Shown: positions 1-8,000, counted from the first letter of the stretch. The stretch is DNA of 26,728 bases from Chthonomonas sp. UBA2387 (GCA_002343445.1 DDSP01000004.1:1-26728), one strand, 5' to 3'. Notes: generated by a model from the letters alone, not told the origin. Program-made: numbers and translations.

Positions 1-24
1 TTCATTTTTGGGGAGCAGACCAGC

Positions 25-52
25 CCACCAACCGCCGACTGCCATCCGCCAA
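25..52. repeat. Degenerate heptanucleotide tandem repeat (CYGCCAA-like)
   Basis: The plus strand reads as four consecutive 7-mers: CCACCAA, CCGCCGA, CTGCCAT, CCGCCAA. A further, poorly matching 7-mer (CTCTTCG) follows. The exact 7-bp register with degenerate units resembles the three other tracts at 1232-1266, 1447-1481 and 1496-1522. The class is comparable to the heptameric STRR repeats known from filamentous cyanobacteria, though the unit sequences here differ. Confidence 0.55.
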
Positions 53-305
53 CTCTTCGACCCGGGGTGTGCCACGGTCTGACCGGGCCCGATCTCCTCG
101 CGCGCCAAAACAACGCCCCTGTCCGGCAGACCGTGCCCGTTCCGCCGCCGGGACGAAGTCTCGAAAGAAACGCGGCGGATGAAACCTATAGCTCGAAGGG
201 TCGCGCTCGTCGCGCCCTCCCGGTGCGAGACGAGTCGGCGGTCATCCGCGCGGGAGTCCCCCTCGTCCACCGTCTGAGCAGTTCCGTGGGCCGAAGCGCC
301 TCGCC

Positions 306-331
306 GGTGGGAGAGGGGCTAGGGGTGAGGG
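306..331. repeat. G-rich repeat-like element
   Basis: This is a G/A-rich block containing GGGAGAGGGGCTAGGGGTGA. On the reverse strand it would translate to a Pro-Ser-Pro-Ser-rich peptide (TPSPSPTGE), a spurious translation often produced by dispersed repeats in many bacterial genomes. Only one copy is visible in the window, so calling it a dispersed repeat rests on resemblance. Confidence 0.35.
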
Positions 332-376
332 CCGGCATGAACGCCAGTAACCACACACAACCTTGCACCACTTGCT

Positions 377-1075
377 CTATTCCGGAAGCGAACCTGATAA
401 CAATTCCAGAACATCTGGAGAGGAATCATACCGGCTCTTCGCAATCTTGAGAATCCTAGACCTCTCACGTTTGTCCACGTGCAATCCTGGCGCGCTCACC
501 AAGAGCTTCAACGTGCTGACGCTGGCGCCCTCGACAACAGCTTCTTCCAGTATTGATCGTCCCGCGACGTCTCTGGCAGTGAAATCAGCACCGTGAAGCA
601 AGAACACTCCCAAAGCGGCCTCGTCGACGGCGAAAGAATAGAAGACAGGTCTATCCAAGCTGTCGAGCACGTTCGGATCTGCTCCCCGCTCCAGAAAGCA
701 CATGGCGACAGCAAGCTTTTCTTCCCTTGGGGCAAAGAGGATTGCGGCATGGAACAATGTCGTCTGCATATCTTCAACTGATCCAACCATATCAACATTC
801 ATGTCCAGCAGCATAGCCACAATTCCTAACTGTCACCTGTTGGAAGCGTACATCACAAGCTCCTGCTTCTGCCGGTCGTCTATCTTCTTGCCATGCATCA
901 ACTTGTAAAGTCGATCTGCGTCTCCGTTGTCAATATGTGGCAACAACGCTGCCATGTCGACTTCGTCTGAGATCCCGGCCTCCCTCCGCTCCAAGGATTT
1001 GCAGCCCCACAAAGCCGCACCGAACAATATGATGCAGCCGCATTGCAGCAGTAGACGCAACGACACTCGGTTCAT
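377..1075 (-). pseudogene. Ankyrin-repeat lipoprotein gene interrupted by an in-frame TGA
   Basis: Two open frames lie in the same reading frame, separated only by a TGA at 833-835. The upstream part (from ATG at 1075) starts with a hydrophobic signal segment ending in a lipobox-like L-W-G-C, then begins an ankyrin-like helix (QELVMYASNR). After the TGA the frame continues QLGIVAMLLDMNVD, the normal second half of an ankyrin repeat. Further repeats follow with typical motifs such as CFLERGADPN and FLLHGADF. Joined, the product would be about 232 residues: an exported, lipid-anchored ankyrin protein with about four repeats. The TGA sits where ankyrin repeats usually have Gly, so a single GGA-to-TGA change would explain it. 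A GTG at 818-820 could restart translation of the second half. The alternatives are a sequencing error or two separate ORFs. Ankyrin repeats bind proteins; no specific partner can be inferred. Confidence 0.7.
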
Positions 1076-1231
1076 AGTCACCAATCAGCGAATCCTCGGC
1101 CCTCTACCAGGCAGAGCACCAATGGTCGGCACGACAGGAGGCAGAACAATCTTGAGAGGCTACTGTTCGTCGCTGCATTCATGGAGACCAGTATAGCGAG
1201 CACTCGGGGGAAAACGGACGAGGGTTCTCAA

Positions 1232-1266
1232 GTGTTCAGTGTTCGGTATTCGGTTTTCAGGGTTCA
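1232..1266. repeat. Heptanucleotide tandem repeat (GTGTTCR), five units
   Basis: The units are GTGTTCA, GTGTTCG, GTATTCG, GTTTTCA and GGGTTCA, contiguous and in perfect 7-bp register. Each unit differs from the consensus at no more than one or two positions. A related GGGTTCT lies just upstream at about 1222, out of register. Confidence 0.75.
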
Positions 1267-1446
1267 GAGGCTCGATGGCCAGCCAGCTGCCAGCCGCCGA
1301 CCCAGCGCAGCGGCCGGAGCTCAGCCCAACACGAACCGAACCACAGTCAAACGTTAGCCGAACCCCACCGAACACCATCCGAACCCCAGACGAGCAACCG
1401 GTTGACAAACCCGCCCCGTGCAGCTTCAACGGTGAAGGCGACCCAG

Positions 1447-1481
1447 AGGTCCCGACTTCCGACTTCCTTCTTCCTTCCTCC
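1447..1481. repeat. Heptanucleotide tandem repeat (GACTTCC), five units
   Basis: The plus strand reads AGGTCCC, GACTTCC, GACTTCC, TTCTTCC, TTCCTCC without gaps. The unit sequence is unrelated to the tract at 1232-1266, but the 7-bp period is the same. Confidence 0.7.
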
Positions 1482-1495
1482 AAATCCGGGGGGAT

Positions 1496-1522
1496 GTGAA
1501 TGTGAATCGTGAATCGTGAGTG
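1496..1522. repeat. Heptanucleotide tandem repeat (GTGAATC)
   Basis: A 6-nt partial unit GTGAAT is followed by GTGAATC, GTGAATC and GTGAGTG. This is the third 7-bp-period tract within 300 bp and again has its own consensus. Confidence 0.7.
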
Positions 1523-1588
1523 CGGAACCGCGATGGAGGGTCCGGATCCCGCTGCGGGCAAGCCCGGATCGGACGGACTCGGCCTAGG

Positions 1589-1594
1589 TAACCT
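1589..1594 (+). promoter_or_regulatory. Putative -10 box of a leaderless promoter for the S9 peptidase
   Basis: TAACCT fits the TANNNT -10 pattern and ends exactly 6 nt before the ATG at 1601. A transcript would therefore start at or next to the start codon. No Shine-Dalgarno sequence precedes this ATG. The same 6-nt geometry is seen before the gene at 13653. No convincing -35 box is visible. Confidence 0.35.
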
Positions 1595-1600
1595 TGCGCC

Positions 1601-3616
1601 ATGCCGAAGCGACCCATCCGAGCCGACGACCTGCTCGCCTTTGAATCCGTCAGCGACCCGCAGGCCAGTCCGGATGGGACGCTCATCCTGTTCAGCAAGA
1701 AGGGACCGGTCAAGAAGAACAAGGCCGTCCCGCACCTGTTCACCACCGACCGCGACGGGCGCATCCGGCAATGGACGCAGGGAGAGACGGGGTGCTCGCA
1801 TGGGCGTTGGAGGCCCGACGGCTCCGGCATCGCGTTCATCAGCGGACGCGACGAGAAGAAGCCTCAGATCTTCCTGCTGCCCACCGAGGGCGGCGAGGCC
1901 ACACGCATCACGGAACTGCCGGAGGGTTCGATCGGCGGGTTCAAGTGGTCGCCGGACGGCACCAAGATCGCCTACCTCTTCCGCGAGCAGCACGCCGAAT
2001 GGACGGCCGAAGCCAAGAAGACGCGCGAAGCGGCAGGACTCAGCGAACCGCCCAAAGTGCTCGACGACGTCTGGTGCCGACTGGATGGCGATGGCTGGTT
2101 CATGGGCCAGCGCTACGCGATCTATGTGCTCGATGTCGCCAAGAAAGAGCATCGTAAGCTGTACGCAGCGTGTCCGCTTGGGCAGTACGATTTCGACTGG
2201 TCGCCCAACTCGGCCGAGCTCGTGGTCACCCACACCGCCTGCAAGCGCCCCTTCGTCGAGCCGACGAACGAGCAGTTGTACCGAGTGGACATGAGTGGCC
2301 AAGCGTGGAAGCTGGAAGGGTTGCCGAAGGGCACCAAGACCAGTCCGCGTTGGTCGCCCGATGGCACGACGATCGCCTACCTGGGCGACGTGGACGAGAA
2401 CGACCCGTGGGGCGTGCGCAACCAGCGCGTGTATGTCGTTTCCGCCGAAGGCGGCGAACCCGTTTGCCTCACGAACGACCTGGACGCCACGTTCACCGGC
2501 GGCGTGATCTCGGACACCAAGGACTCGGGCGGCAGCGGCTTTCTGGTCTGGACGCCGGATTCCAAAGCGTTGCTCGTGAACGTCGCGCAGCAGGGCGAAA
2601 TGCACGCCGGTCGGTTGGACGCCGAGACGGGCGAGGTCGCCTGGCTGACCGAGGGAAGGCAGGTCGTCGAGTGCGGCGCGCCATGCGCCAAGGGCATGAT
2701 CTTGCCCGTTACCGTCAGCGACGCGGTGCGGCTCGCCGAGATCGCCCTGCTCGACCTCTCGGAAGAGACGCCGCGCATCGAAATGCTGACCGGGTTCAAC
2801 AAACCGCTGTTCGACAGTTTGGACCTTAGCGAGCCGGAGGAGTTCTGGCTCGATTCGACCGACGGCGTCCAGGTGCATTGCTGGGTGATCAAGCCGGTGG
2901 GCTACCTGCCGCCCAAGCGTTACCCGGCGGTGCTGGAGATCCACGGTGGGCCGCACACGCAGTACGGTTGGACGTTCTTCCACGAGTTCCAACTGCTGGC
3001 CGCCGAGGGATTCGTCGTGGTCTACAGCAACCCGCGCGGCTCGGAAGGCTACGGCGAAGCGCACACCGCCGCGATTCGGGGCGACTGGGGCAACAAGGAT
3101 TGGGAGGACATCCAAACGGTCACCCGCTGGATGCAGCACCAGCCATACATCCACCCCGGCCAGATGGGCGTGATGGGCGGCAGCTATGGCGGCTACATGA
3201 CCAACTGGGTGATCGGCCACTGCCACGACTTCAAAGCCGCGATCACGGACCGATGCGTCAGCAACATGGTCTCGATGGGCGGCAACTCAGACTTCCCGTT
3301 CAACAAGGACGGCTACTTCAAGGGCGTGTGCTGGGGCGACCACCACGCGATCAAGGAACTGTGGCGTCAATCGCCGATCGCCTACTTCGAAGGCGTCAAA
3401 ACGCCGACGCTGATCATCCACTCGGAAGGCGACTTCCGCTGCAACGTGGAGCAATCGGAGCAAGTGTTCACGGCCTTGCAGATGCAGGGGGTCGAGTCCA
3501 AGTTCGTGAGGTATCCGCTGTCCACATCGCACGGCATGAGTCGCTCCGGTCCTCCCGACCTGAGACTGCACCGCTTGGGCGAGATTGTTGCCTGGTGGGG
3601 CCGCCACCTCAAGTAG
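1601..3616 (+). CDS. S9 family peptidase (prolyl oligopeptidase / acylaminoacyl peptidase type)
   Basis: The 671-residue product is a serine peptidase that cleaves short peptides; S9C members release N-acylated amino acids or act as dipeptidyl/oligopeptidases. Residues 1 to about 400 form a TolB/WD40-like beta-propeller with repeated WSPDGT-type blade motifs (e.g. FKWSPDGTKIAYL, PRWSPDGTTIAYL). The C-terminal third is an alpha/beta-hydrolase domain containing the oxyanion-region LEIHGGPH. The catalytic triad is visible: Ser528 in GGSYGGYM, Asp611 in EGDFRCN and His644 in TSHGMS, in canonical order. Length is normal for the family. There is no signal peptide, so it is probably cytoplasmic. The ATG at 1601 is chosen because the following residues (KRPIRADDLLAFESVSDPQ) match the usual family N-terminus. 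Substrate specificity cannot be read from the sequence. It converges with the next gene, with a 3-nt gap. Confidence 0.93.
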   Translation: MPKRPIRADDLLAFESVSDPQASPDGTLILFSKKGPVKKNKAVPHLFTTDRDGRIRQWTQGETGCSHGRWRPDGSGIAFISGRDEKKPQIFLLPTEGGEATRITELPEGSIGGFKWSPDGTKIAYLFREQHAEWTAEAKKTREAAGLSEPPKVLDDVWCRLDGDGWFMGQRYAIYVLDVAKKEHRKLYAACPLGQYDFDWSPNSAELVVTHTACKRPFVEPTNEQLYRVDMSGQAWKLEGLPKGTKTSPRWSPDGTTIAYLGDVDENDPWGVRNQRVYVVSAEGGEPVCLTNDLDATFTGGVISDTKDSGGSGFLVWTPDSKALLVNVAQQGEMHAGRLDAETGEVAWLTEGRQVVECGAPCAKGMILPVTVSDAVRLAEIALLDLSEETPRIEMLTGFNKPLFDSLDLSEPEEFWLDSTDGVQVHCWVIKPVGYLPPKRYPAVLEIHGGPHTQYGWTFFHEFQLLAAEGFVVVYSNPRGSEGYGEAHTAAIRGDWGNKDWEDIQTVTRWMQHQPYIHPGQMGVMGGSYGGYMTNWVIGHCHDFKAAITDRCVSNMVSMGGNSDFPFNKDGYFKGVCWGDHHAIKELWRQSPIAYFEGVKTPTLIIHSEGDFRCNVEQSEQVFTALQMQGVESKFVRYPLSTSHGMSRSGPPDLRLHRLGEIVAWWGRHLK

Positions 3617-3619
3617 AGC

Positions 3620-4537
3620 CTATCGTTCGCCGCCTCCAGCGGTGGCGGTTGCCGAGAGGGTCATGATGTCGTCCGAGGGGTTGGCGTCGGTCAGAAGGCG
3701 GGTCATCCCGTGCTTCGGGCAGCCGACCCTGACCGTGAACTCGCCCCTCGACCAGTCAATCTCGCCACGCGACGTGGTTGTGGTGTCGAGCCAGAACTCG
3801 CCATCGTGGGAGTCGTGTGAACTGCCGCCCATAATCGCCGGACTGTTCGAGTTCTTCCTCATGATCCTGCAATTAACCTGCACGGGACCACCGACGGGTG
3901 GGCCCTCGCAGACGAACTTCATGACGCCGCGCCAGTTGGTGGCTTGCTCCAGGGGTTTGCCGTCCACGCCCTTGAACACGCCTTGCCCAGCGACCGCGTG
4001 GTAATTCGGTGCGTTTACGGCAACGGTTGCGGGGAAGGGCGTGCGGTGGCCAACAAACAAGACGTCGCCGAGTAGGTTGACGCCGAGCCGGGCCTCGACC
4101 TTCATTGGGTTCCACGGGCCCTGAGGAATCGCAGGAGAGTGTGTGAAGACCTTGGATTCGCCTGGCTTGAGCGTGATGCGCTCGTTCCCGCGCAGATGGA
4201 TGTTGCCGCCCGTCGCGACTCGCTCGGACAGGGGGAGGTCTAAAACCGTGTCCGTCGTCATCCAAGGCTTCTTCATGTTGATCTCGTACAGCACGAAGTC
4301 GGGCATCCGGACCGGCGTTTTGCCCGAGTTCCTTACCGTGATCCGGATGGTGATGCGCGATCCTGGACACAGGTCGGGCTTGGCGTCTTCGTGATAAAAC
4401 GGCACGTATTCGCCCTCGATCTTGGTGATTTCGAGCGTTGTGAAGCCGTTGTTGGGGTCATAGTCGCCCCTCGGTCGGTAGACCGGCTCGGGTTGGGTCT
4501 GGGCGATCAGCGCGAGTCCAATGAGGGCGAGCATCAT
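3620..4537 (-). CDS. Secreted protein of unknown function
   Basis: The 305-residue protein starts with a short hydrophobic signal-like segment (MMLALIGLALIAQ), so it is probably exported. The mature part is beta-rich. Its first half (about 55-150) contains ITIRITVRNSGKTPVRMPDF, typical of immunoglobulin-like or CARDB-like folds in exported bacterial proteins. The C-terminal half has no motif I recognise. Two adjacent ATGs occur at 4537 and 4534; GGAGG lies 1 nt before the first and 4 nt before the second, so the second may be the true start. It follows coaX on the same strand after 24 nt and may be the last gene of the grpE-glmM-coaX operon, although no functional link is evident. Confidence 0.75.
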   Translation of the reverse strand: MMLALIGLALIAQTQPEPVYRPRGDYDPNNGFTTLEITKIEGEYVPFYHEDAKPDLCPGSRITIRITVRNSGKTPVRMPDFVLYEINMKKPWMTTDTVLDLPLSERVATGGNIHLRGNERITLKPGESKVFTHSPAIPQGPWNPMKVEARLGVNLLGDVLFVGHRTPFPATVAVNAPNYHAVAGQGVFKGVDGKPLEQATNWRGVMKFVCEGPPVGGPVQVNCRIMRKNSNSPAIMGGSSHDSHDGEFWLDTTTTSRGEIDWSRGEFTVRVGCPKHGMTRLLTDANPSDDIMTLSATATAGGGER

Positions 4538-4561
4538 CCCTCCATCATACGACAGAATTCG

Positions 4562-5320
4562 TCAGAAGCCCAAACGGTGGAAACAAACGAGTCCGTCCAG
4601 GGTCAAGTGAGGCACCGATTGGACCGTCACTGCATAGGCGCGGAGCACGTCGCTTTCGTCCAAAGCCGACTCGATCAGGCGCGCATAGCCGCCCGTGATC
4701 GCCAAGAGTGTCGTTTGGCGAGTCTCGCCTTGCTGCAACTCGTCGGACAATTCGGCCGCGACGCGCTCGAGGGCTCCCAGCAGGCCGAAGTAGAGGCCGG
4801 ATTGCAGACCGCCGATCGTGGTCGTGCCGAGGGCTGCCGCCGGTTGGTCCATCGCACCTTCGGGAAGCTGCGCAGTCCCTTGGGCGAGCGACTTCAGCCA
4901 AAGCGCTGGGCCGGGGAGAATCGCACCTCCAGCGAACGCGCCCTCGCGATCCACGACGTCGAACGTGGTCGCCGAGCCGATGTCCAACGCGATCGCCGGG
5001 CGAGCCAGTTCTCGAAGAGCCAACGCGTTGGCGAGACGATCGGCCCCGACCGACCATGGCGGGCCGTAGCGAATGGGAATGCCTACGTTCTGAGCGGTCA
5101 GCCACCGAACCGGGACTCGAGCTTCAAGGGCGCGAGTCGCCTCGGGCACGACCGAGCAGCCGACCACCACTTGTGCCTGGCCGGCAAGGCCCGAAAGGGG
5201 CGAACGAGAGACGTCTTCGATGACTTGGGGGGTGGTGCATCGCTCGACCAACGTCCAGCCTTCGCCGTCGTGAAGCCCAAACTTTGTCAGCGTGTTGCCG
5301 ACGTCAATCGCCAAGATCAT
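4562..5320 (-). CDS. coaX: Type III pantothenate kinase
   Basis: CoaX phosphorylates pantothenate, the first step of coenzyme A synthesis, and unlike type I enzymes is not feedback-inhibited by CoA. The protein is 252 residues, normal for the family. It has the ASKHA-fold motifs: phosphate loop DVGNTLTKFG (6-15), GADR (92-95) with the catalytic Asp region, and a second Asp-rich motif DIGSATTFD (113-121). GGAILPG follows at 131-137. The frame is open upstream to 5479, but that extension lies antiparallel within the 3' end of glmM's reading and lacks family sequence. The ATG at 5320, right before the conserved N-terminal strand, is the clear start. It overlaps the end of glmM by 17 nt, which indicates co-transcription. 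Confidence 0.93.
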   Translation of the reverse strand: MILAIDVGNTLTKFGLHDGEGWTLVERCTTPQVIEDVSRSPLSGLAGQAQVVVGCSVVPEATRALEARVPVRWLTAQNVGIPIRYGPPWSVGADRLANALALRELARPAIALDIGSATTFDVVDREGAFAGGAILPGPALWLKSLAQGTAQLPEGAMDQPAAALGTTTIGGLQSGLYFGLLGALERVAAELSDELQQGETRQTTLLAITGGYARLIESALDESDVLRAYAVTVQSVPHLTLDGLVCFHRLGF

Positions 5321-6677
5321 CGGTGAGGTCCACCTTGCTGTAGACGCGCCCACCCACTTCGTCAAGCATCGCACCCACGACTTCTTCGGCGATGGTGTCG
5401 CGCAACGGATAGGAGTCGGCTTCGACCATGATGCGGACCAAGGGTTGCGTGCCACTCGCTCGCGCCGAAAGCCTGCCATGCCCGGCCAGAGCTTCTTCCG
5501 CGTGGGCCAGCGCCGCCTTCACGCGTGGGCCCTGATCCCAGCCGCTTGTCGAGGTGACTTCGACGTTGACCAGCAGTTGGGGCCAAGCGTCGTAGAGTTT
5601 GGAAATCGCCGAACCCTTGCCGCCCATCCGGGCCACCACCCGGAGCATTTCCATCGCTGTGGCGAGACCGTCGCCGGTGGGTCCGTGTTCGGGGAAGATG
5701 GTGTGGCCGCTCTGCTCGCCGCCGATGTGGGCGCCCGTGCGTTCGATCTCGTCCGAAACGTACTTGTCGCCGACCTTGGTCAGGGCAACTTGGAAGCCCT
5801 GATCCTCCATGAATCGGACGAATCCGGTGTTGCTCATCACGGTGCCGACGACGACTTTGGGGTCGCGGCGCCAGTGGGATGCCCAGCCTGCGATGACTCG
5901 GTCGCCGTTGATCAGGTGGCCGAGTTCGTCGCTGAAGATCGCGCGATCGGCGTCGCCATCGAACGAGACGCCGACGTCCGAGCCCGACTCGAGGGTGAGC
6001 CGCTTGATGGTGGCGGGATGCGTTGCGCCGACGCCTTGGTTGATGTTGTCGCCATCGGGCTCGGTGCCCACCAGCGTGACCGTCGCGCCCAGCCGTTCGA
6101 GGACGATCGGCGCGAGCTCGTACGCCGCGCCGTGCGCAGCGTCTACAGCGACCTTTATGCCGTCCAACCGCTCGGGGACCAGACCGACCAGGAAGTCCAC
6201 ATACTCGCCGACCCAGGGGCGCGAGGCCGAGTTCAGGAAGCCGATCTCAGCGCCGGTGGGCCGGTCCAAAGGCTCCTGATCCATCAGGGCCTCGATGTGG
6301 GACTCGTCCTCGTCGCTCAGCTTCTTGCCCGTGCGCGAGATGAGCTTGATGCCGTTGTCGGGCGCGGGGTTGTGGCTGGCCGAGATCATCACGCCGAGAC
6401 CGAACCCGCCCTTCTTCGCGCCGAACGAGACTGCTGGCGTCGGCACCACGCCCACGGCCACCACGTCCACGCCGACGGTGCAGAAGCCGGCGGCCAGGGC
6501 CGCGCCCAGCATGGGACCGCTCCGCCGAGTGTCGCGGCCGACGTAGACCTTCGGCGGAAGGCCCCGCTCGATGAGGTAGCGACCGGCGGAGTGGCCGATT
6601 CGGTAGGCGATTTCGGGCGACAGCTTGACGTTGGCGACGCCTCGGACGCCATCCGTTCCAAAGTACTTGCGGCTCAT
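5304..6677 (-). CDS. glmM: Phosphoglucosamine mutase
   Basis: GlmM interconverts glucosamine-6-phosphate and glucosamine-1-phosphate, feeding UDP-GlcNAc synthesis for peptidoglycan and glycolipids. The 457-residue product begins with the family N-terminus KYFGTDGVRG. The phosphoserine is Ser101 in MISASHNPAPDNG, and the Mg-binding loop is DGDADR (240-245). The C-terminal phosphate-binding loop is RASGTQPLVRIM (406-417). In most members this loop reads SGTEP; here Glu is Gln, a mild oddity unlikely to abolish function. The start ATG overlaps the grpE stop (ATGA, 6674-6677). All alpha-D-phosphohexomutase domains are present, and no other hexomutase assignment fits better. Confidence 0.95.
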   Translation of the reverse strand: MSRKYFGTDGVRGVANVKLSPEIAYRIGHSAGRYLIERGLPPKVYVGRDTRRSGPMLGAALAAGFCTVGVDVVAVGVVPTPAVSFGAKKGGFGLGVMISASHNPAPDNGIKLISRTGKKLSDEDESHIEALMDQEPLDRPTGAEIGFLNSASRPWVGEYVDFLVGLVPERLDGIKVAVDAAHGAAYELAPIVLERLGATVTLVGTEPDGDNINQGVGATHPATIKRLTLESGSDVGVSFDGDADRAIFSDELGHLINGDRVIAGWASHWRRDPKVVVGTVMSNTGFVRFMEDQGFQVALTKVGDKYVSDEIERTGAHIGGEQSGHTIFPEHGPTGDGLATAMEMLRVVARMGGKGSAISKLYDAWPQLLVNVEVTSTSGWDQGPRVKAALAHAEEALAGHGRLSARASGTQPLVRIMVEADSYPLRDTIAEEVVGAMLDEVGGRVYSKVDLTDDLGD

Positions 6678-7243
6678 GGCAGTTTGCTGACCTGGACCTT
6701 GGCCGGGCGGATGACCTTGTCGGCCAACCGGTAGCCGGTCTCGAGAATCTTGACGACGGTGTCTTCGGGGTGTTCGTCGCTCGGGATGGTCAGCACCGCG
6801 TCGTGCTGGTCGGGGTCGAATGGTACGCCGGTCTCGGCGATCGCGACGACCTTCGCTTCGTCCAACGCGCCGCGCATCTGCTTCTCGACCGCCCGCAACC
6901 CATCGAGCATCGTCTCGACGCTGGCACCACTCTCACCGGAGACGACGGCTCGCTCGAAGCTGTCCAACACCGGCAGCAGTTGGAGGACCAAGCGCTCGTT
7001 GGCCAAGACACGGAAGCGATCCATCTCCTGCAAGTGCCGCTTGCGCATGTTCTGCGTGTCGGCGCGCAGACGGAGGTTCTCGTTCTTCAGGGCCTCGCAG
7101 AGTTCTTGGATCTGGGCGCATTCTGACTCCAGTTCCTCAAGTCGCGCGGCGGCGAAGTCCACGTCTTCGGACGTGGGCACGGGCTCCGTTTCGAGGCCTT
7201 CGGCCTCGGGCTGGGTCGCTGGGATTTCGATCTCCTCGTTCAT
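6674..7243 (-). CDS. grpE: Nucleotide exchange factor GrpE
   Basis: GrpE exchanges ADP for ATP on the DnaK chaperone. The 189-residue protein has an acidic disordered N-terminus (to about residue 45), a long coiled-coil (about 50-115) and the C-terminal beta-domain with the family signature ILETGYRLADKVIRPAKVQV. The open frame extends to 7318, but those 25 residues are not GrpE-like. A TACAAT -10-like box (7267-7272) lies inside the extension, so the ATG at 7243 is preferred. No dnaK or dnaJ is present nearby, so grpE is separated from its partner genes here. It leads an operon with glmM and coaX via a 4-nt overlap. Confidence 0.93.
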   Translation of the reverse strand: MNEEIEIPATQPEAEGLETEPVPTSEDVDFAAARLEELESECAQIQELCEALKNENLRLRADTQNMRKRHLQEMDRFRVLANERLVLQLLPVLDSFERAVVSGESGASVETMLDGLRAVEKQMRGALDEAKVVAIAETGVPFDPDQHDAVLTIPSDEHPEDTVVKILETGYRLADKVIRPAKVQVSKLP

Positions 7244-7266
7244 AGTGTGGGGATTGGGCTTGCCGA

Positions 7267-7272
7267 TTGTAC
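7267..7272 (-). promoter_or_regulatory. Putative -10 box for the grpE-glmM-coaX operon
   Basis: On the minus strand TACAAT lies 23 nt upstream of the grpE ATG, at a reasonable distance for a short-leader promoter. I see no clear -35 element at 16-18 nt. Confidence 0.3.
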
Positions 7273-7332
7273 CGGAGGGACCCTTTGGGACGGATGGCGG
7301 GTCCCGTGCGTCAAACACCAGTAGGAACCCAC

Positions 7333-7920
7333 ATGACGAAACGCTGGACGCTGCCCCTGGCCACCTGCATCATCGCCTCGACCGCCATGGCCCAAACCGA
7401 TTCGCCGAAACTCGCCGACCCTGTGACCGAGGCCGAAGCGATGGGCGTGATTCTCAAGGTCGAAGATGTGATGGGCAAGGTGCTCGGCGTCAAAGCGCCC
7501 CCTCGTTCGCTGCGCCCTTGGAGCAAGACCAAGGCGATGAGCCGGGCCGCCATCATTGACGAGTTCGATCGGTTGTTCGCTCTCGCCAAGCCCCAGTTCA
7601 AGTACACGCAAGACCCCCAGCCGTTCGACAAAACCAAGCTCAAGGCGCCTGCGCCGCAACTCGCCAAGCTTGAGAAACTCATCGCGTTCGGCTTGGTCGC
7701 GCCCGTGGGGCCGCTTGCGACCGGACCCGGCGACACGCTGAAGCTGCGCGAGTTCGGCGACGCCATCGGCTACCTGATCTCGTCGGTCGCCAGCCTGACG
7801 CACACCCCGAGTTCGCGTTGGTCGCCGTATCTGGTCGCGATGGATCAACAAATCGCCCCGAGCCGCCGAGAATTGGAGAGCAAGCGCAAGGGCGGCGGTG
7901 GTGGAAACCGGCAGAATTAG
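7333..7920 (+). CDS. Exported protein of unknown function
   Basis: The 195-residue protein starts at an ATG preceded by AGGA with 6-nt spacing. It opens with a classical signal peptide (basic MTKR, hydrophobic core, cleavage site after A-M-A near residue 20). The mature part begins with acidic and helical stretches (DPVTEAEAMGVILKVEDVMG) and ends with a Gly/Lys-rich tail (KRKGGGGGNRQN). I recognise no domain. The frame is open upstream to 7267, but that part lacks a signal-like start. Its 3' end lies 80 nt upstream of fliD, in the same direction. A role at the cell surface is possible, but nothing specific can be said. Confidence 0.72.
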   Translation: MTKRWTLPLATCIIASTAMAQTDSPKLADPVTEAEAMGVILKVEDVMGKVLGVKAPPRSLRPWSKTKAMSRAAIIDEFDRLFALAKPQFKYTQDPQPFDKTKLKAPAPQLAKLEKLIAFGLVAPVGPLATGPGDTLKLREFGDAIGYLISSVASLTHTPSSRWSPYLVAMDQQIAPSRRELESKRKGGGGGNRQN

Positions 7921-8000
7921 CGTCCCTATCTCTCCAGACTCACGCCGATACCACCGATAGGCGAGGTGGGAACGAAACCTCGTCGAAGGACGAAAAGACG

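Larger units (their letters stand above)
1..376. other. Non-coding stretch at window start
   Basis: I see no credible gene here. The short open frames on both strands are arginine- and proline-rich shadows without domains. The stretch holds a heptad-repeat tract (25-52) and a G-rich repeat-like element (306-331), described separately. It adjoins the 3' end of the broken ankyrin lipoprotein gene. It looks like accessory or decayed intergenic DNA. Confidence 0.6.
1076..1600. other. Intergenic region rich in short tandem repeats
   Basis: This divergent intergenic region of about 525 bp lies between the ankyrin lipoprotein gene (minus) and the S9 peptidase (plus). I see no coding signal. It contains three degenerate 7-bp repeat tracts with different unit sequences. 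Around 1353-1376 there are also several TTCGG/CCGAA words at 10-11 bp spacing. A putative leaderless promoter for the peptidase lies at its right edge. Confidence 0.6.

Noticed and set aside
833..835. UGA recoded as Gly or selenocysteine in the ankyrin gene
   Set aside because: TGA is the normal stop of many genes here (glmM overlap partners, csrA region, S41 pair), so a Gly-UGA code is excluded. There is no selenoprotein context and ankyrin repeats do not need Sec.
1160..3226. Long antisense open frame (688 codons, minus strand)
   Set aside because: It lies opposite the S9 peptidase, which has a full catalytic triad and propeller motifs. The antisense product is low-complexity and rich in Arg, Val, Asp and His, typical of GC-rich shadow frames.
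4391..5326. Plus-strand open frame (311 codons) opposite coaX
   Set aside because: A shadow of coaX; no recognisable motifs.
5292..6734. Long plus-strand open frame (480 codons) opposite glmM
   Set aside because: It mirrors glmM codon positions, has no domain character and conflicts with the clear grpE-glmM-coaX operon.
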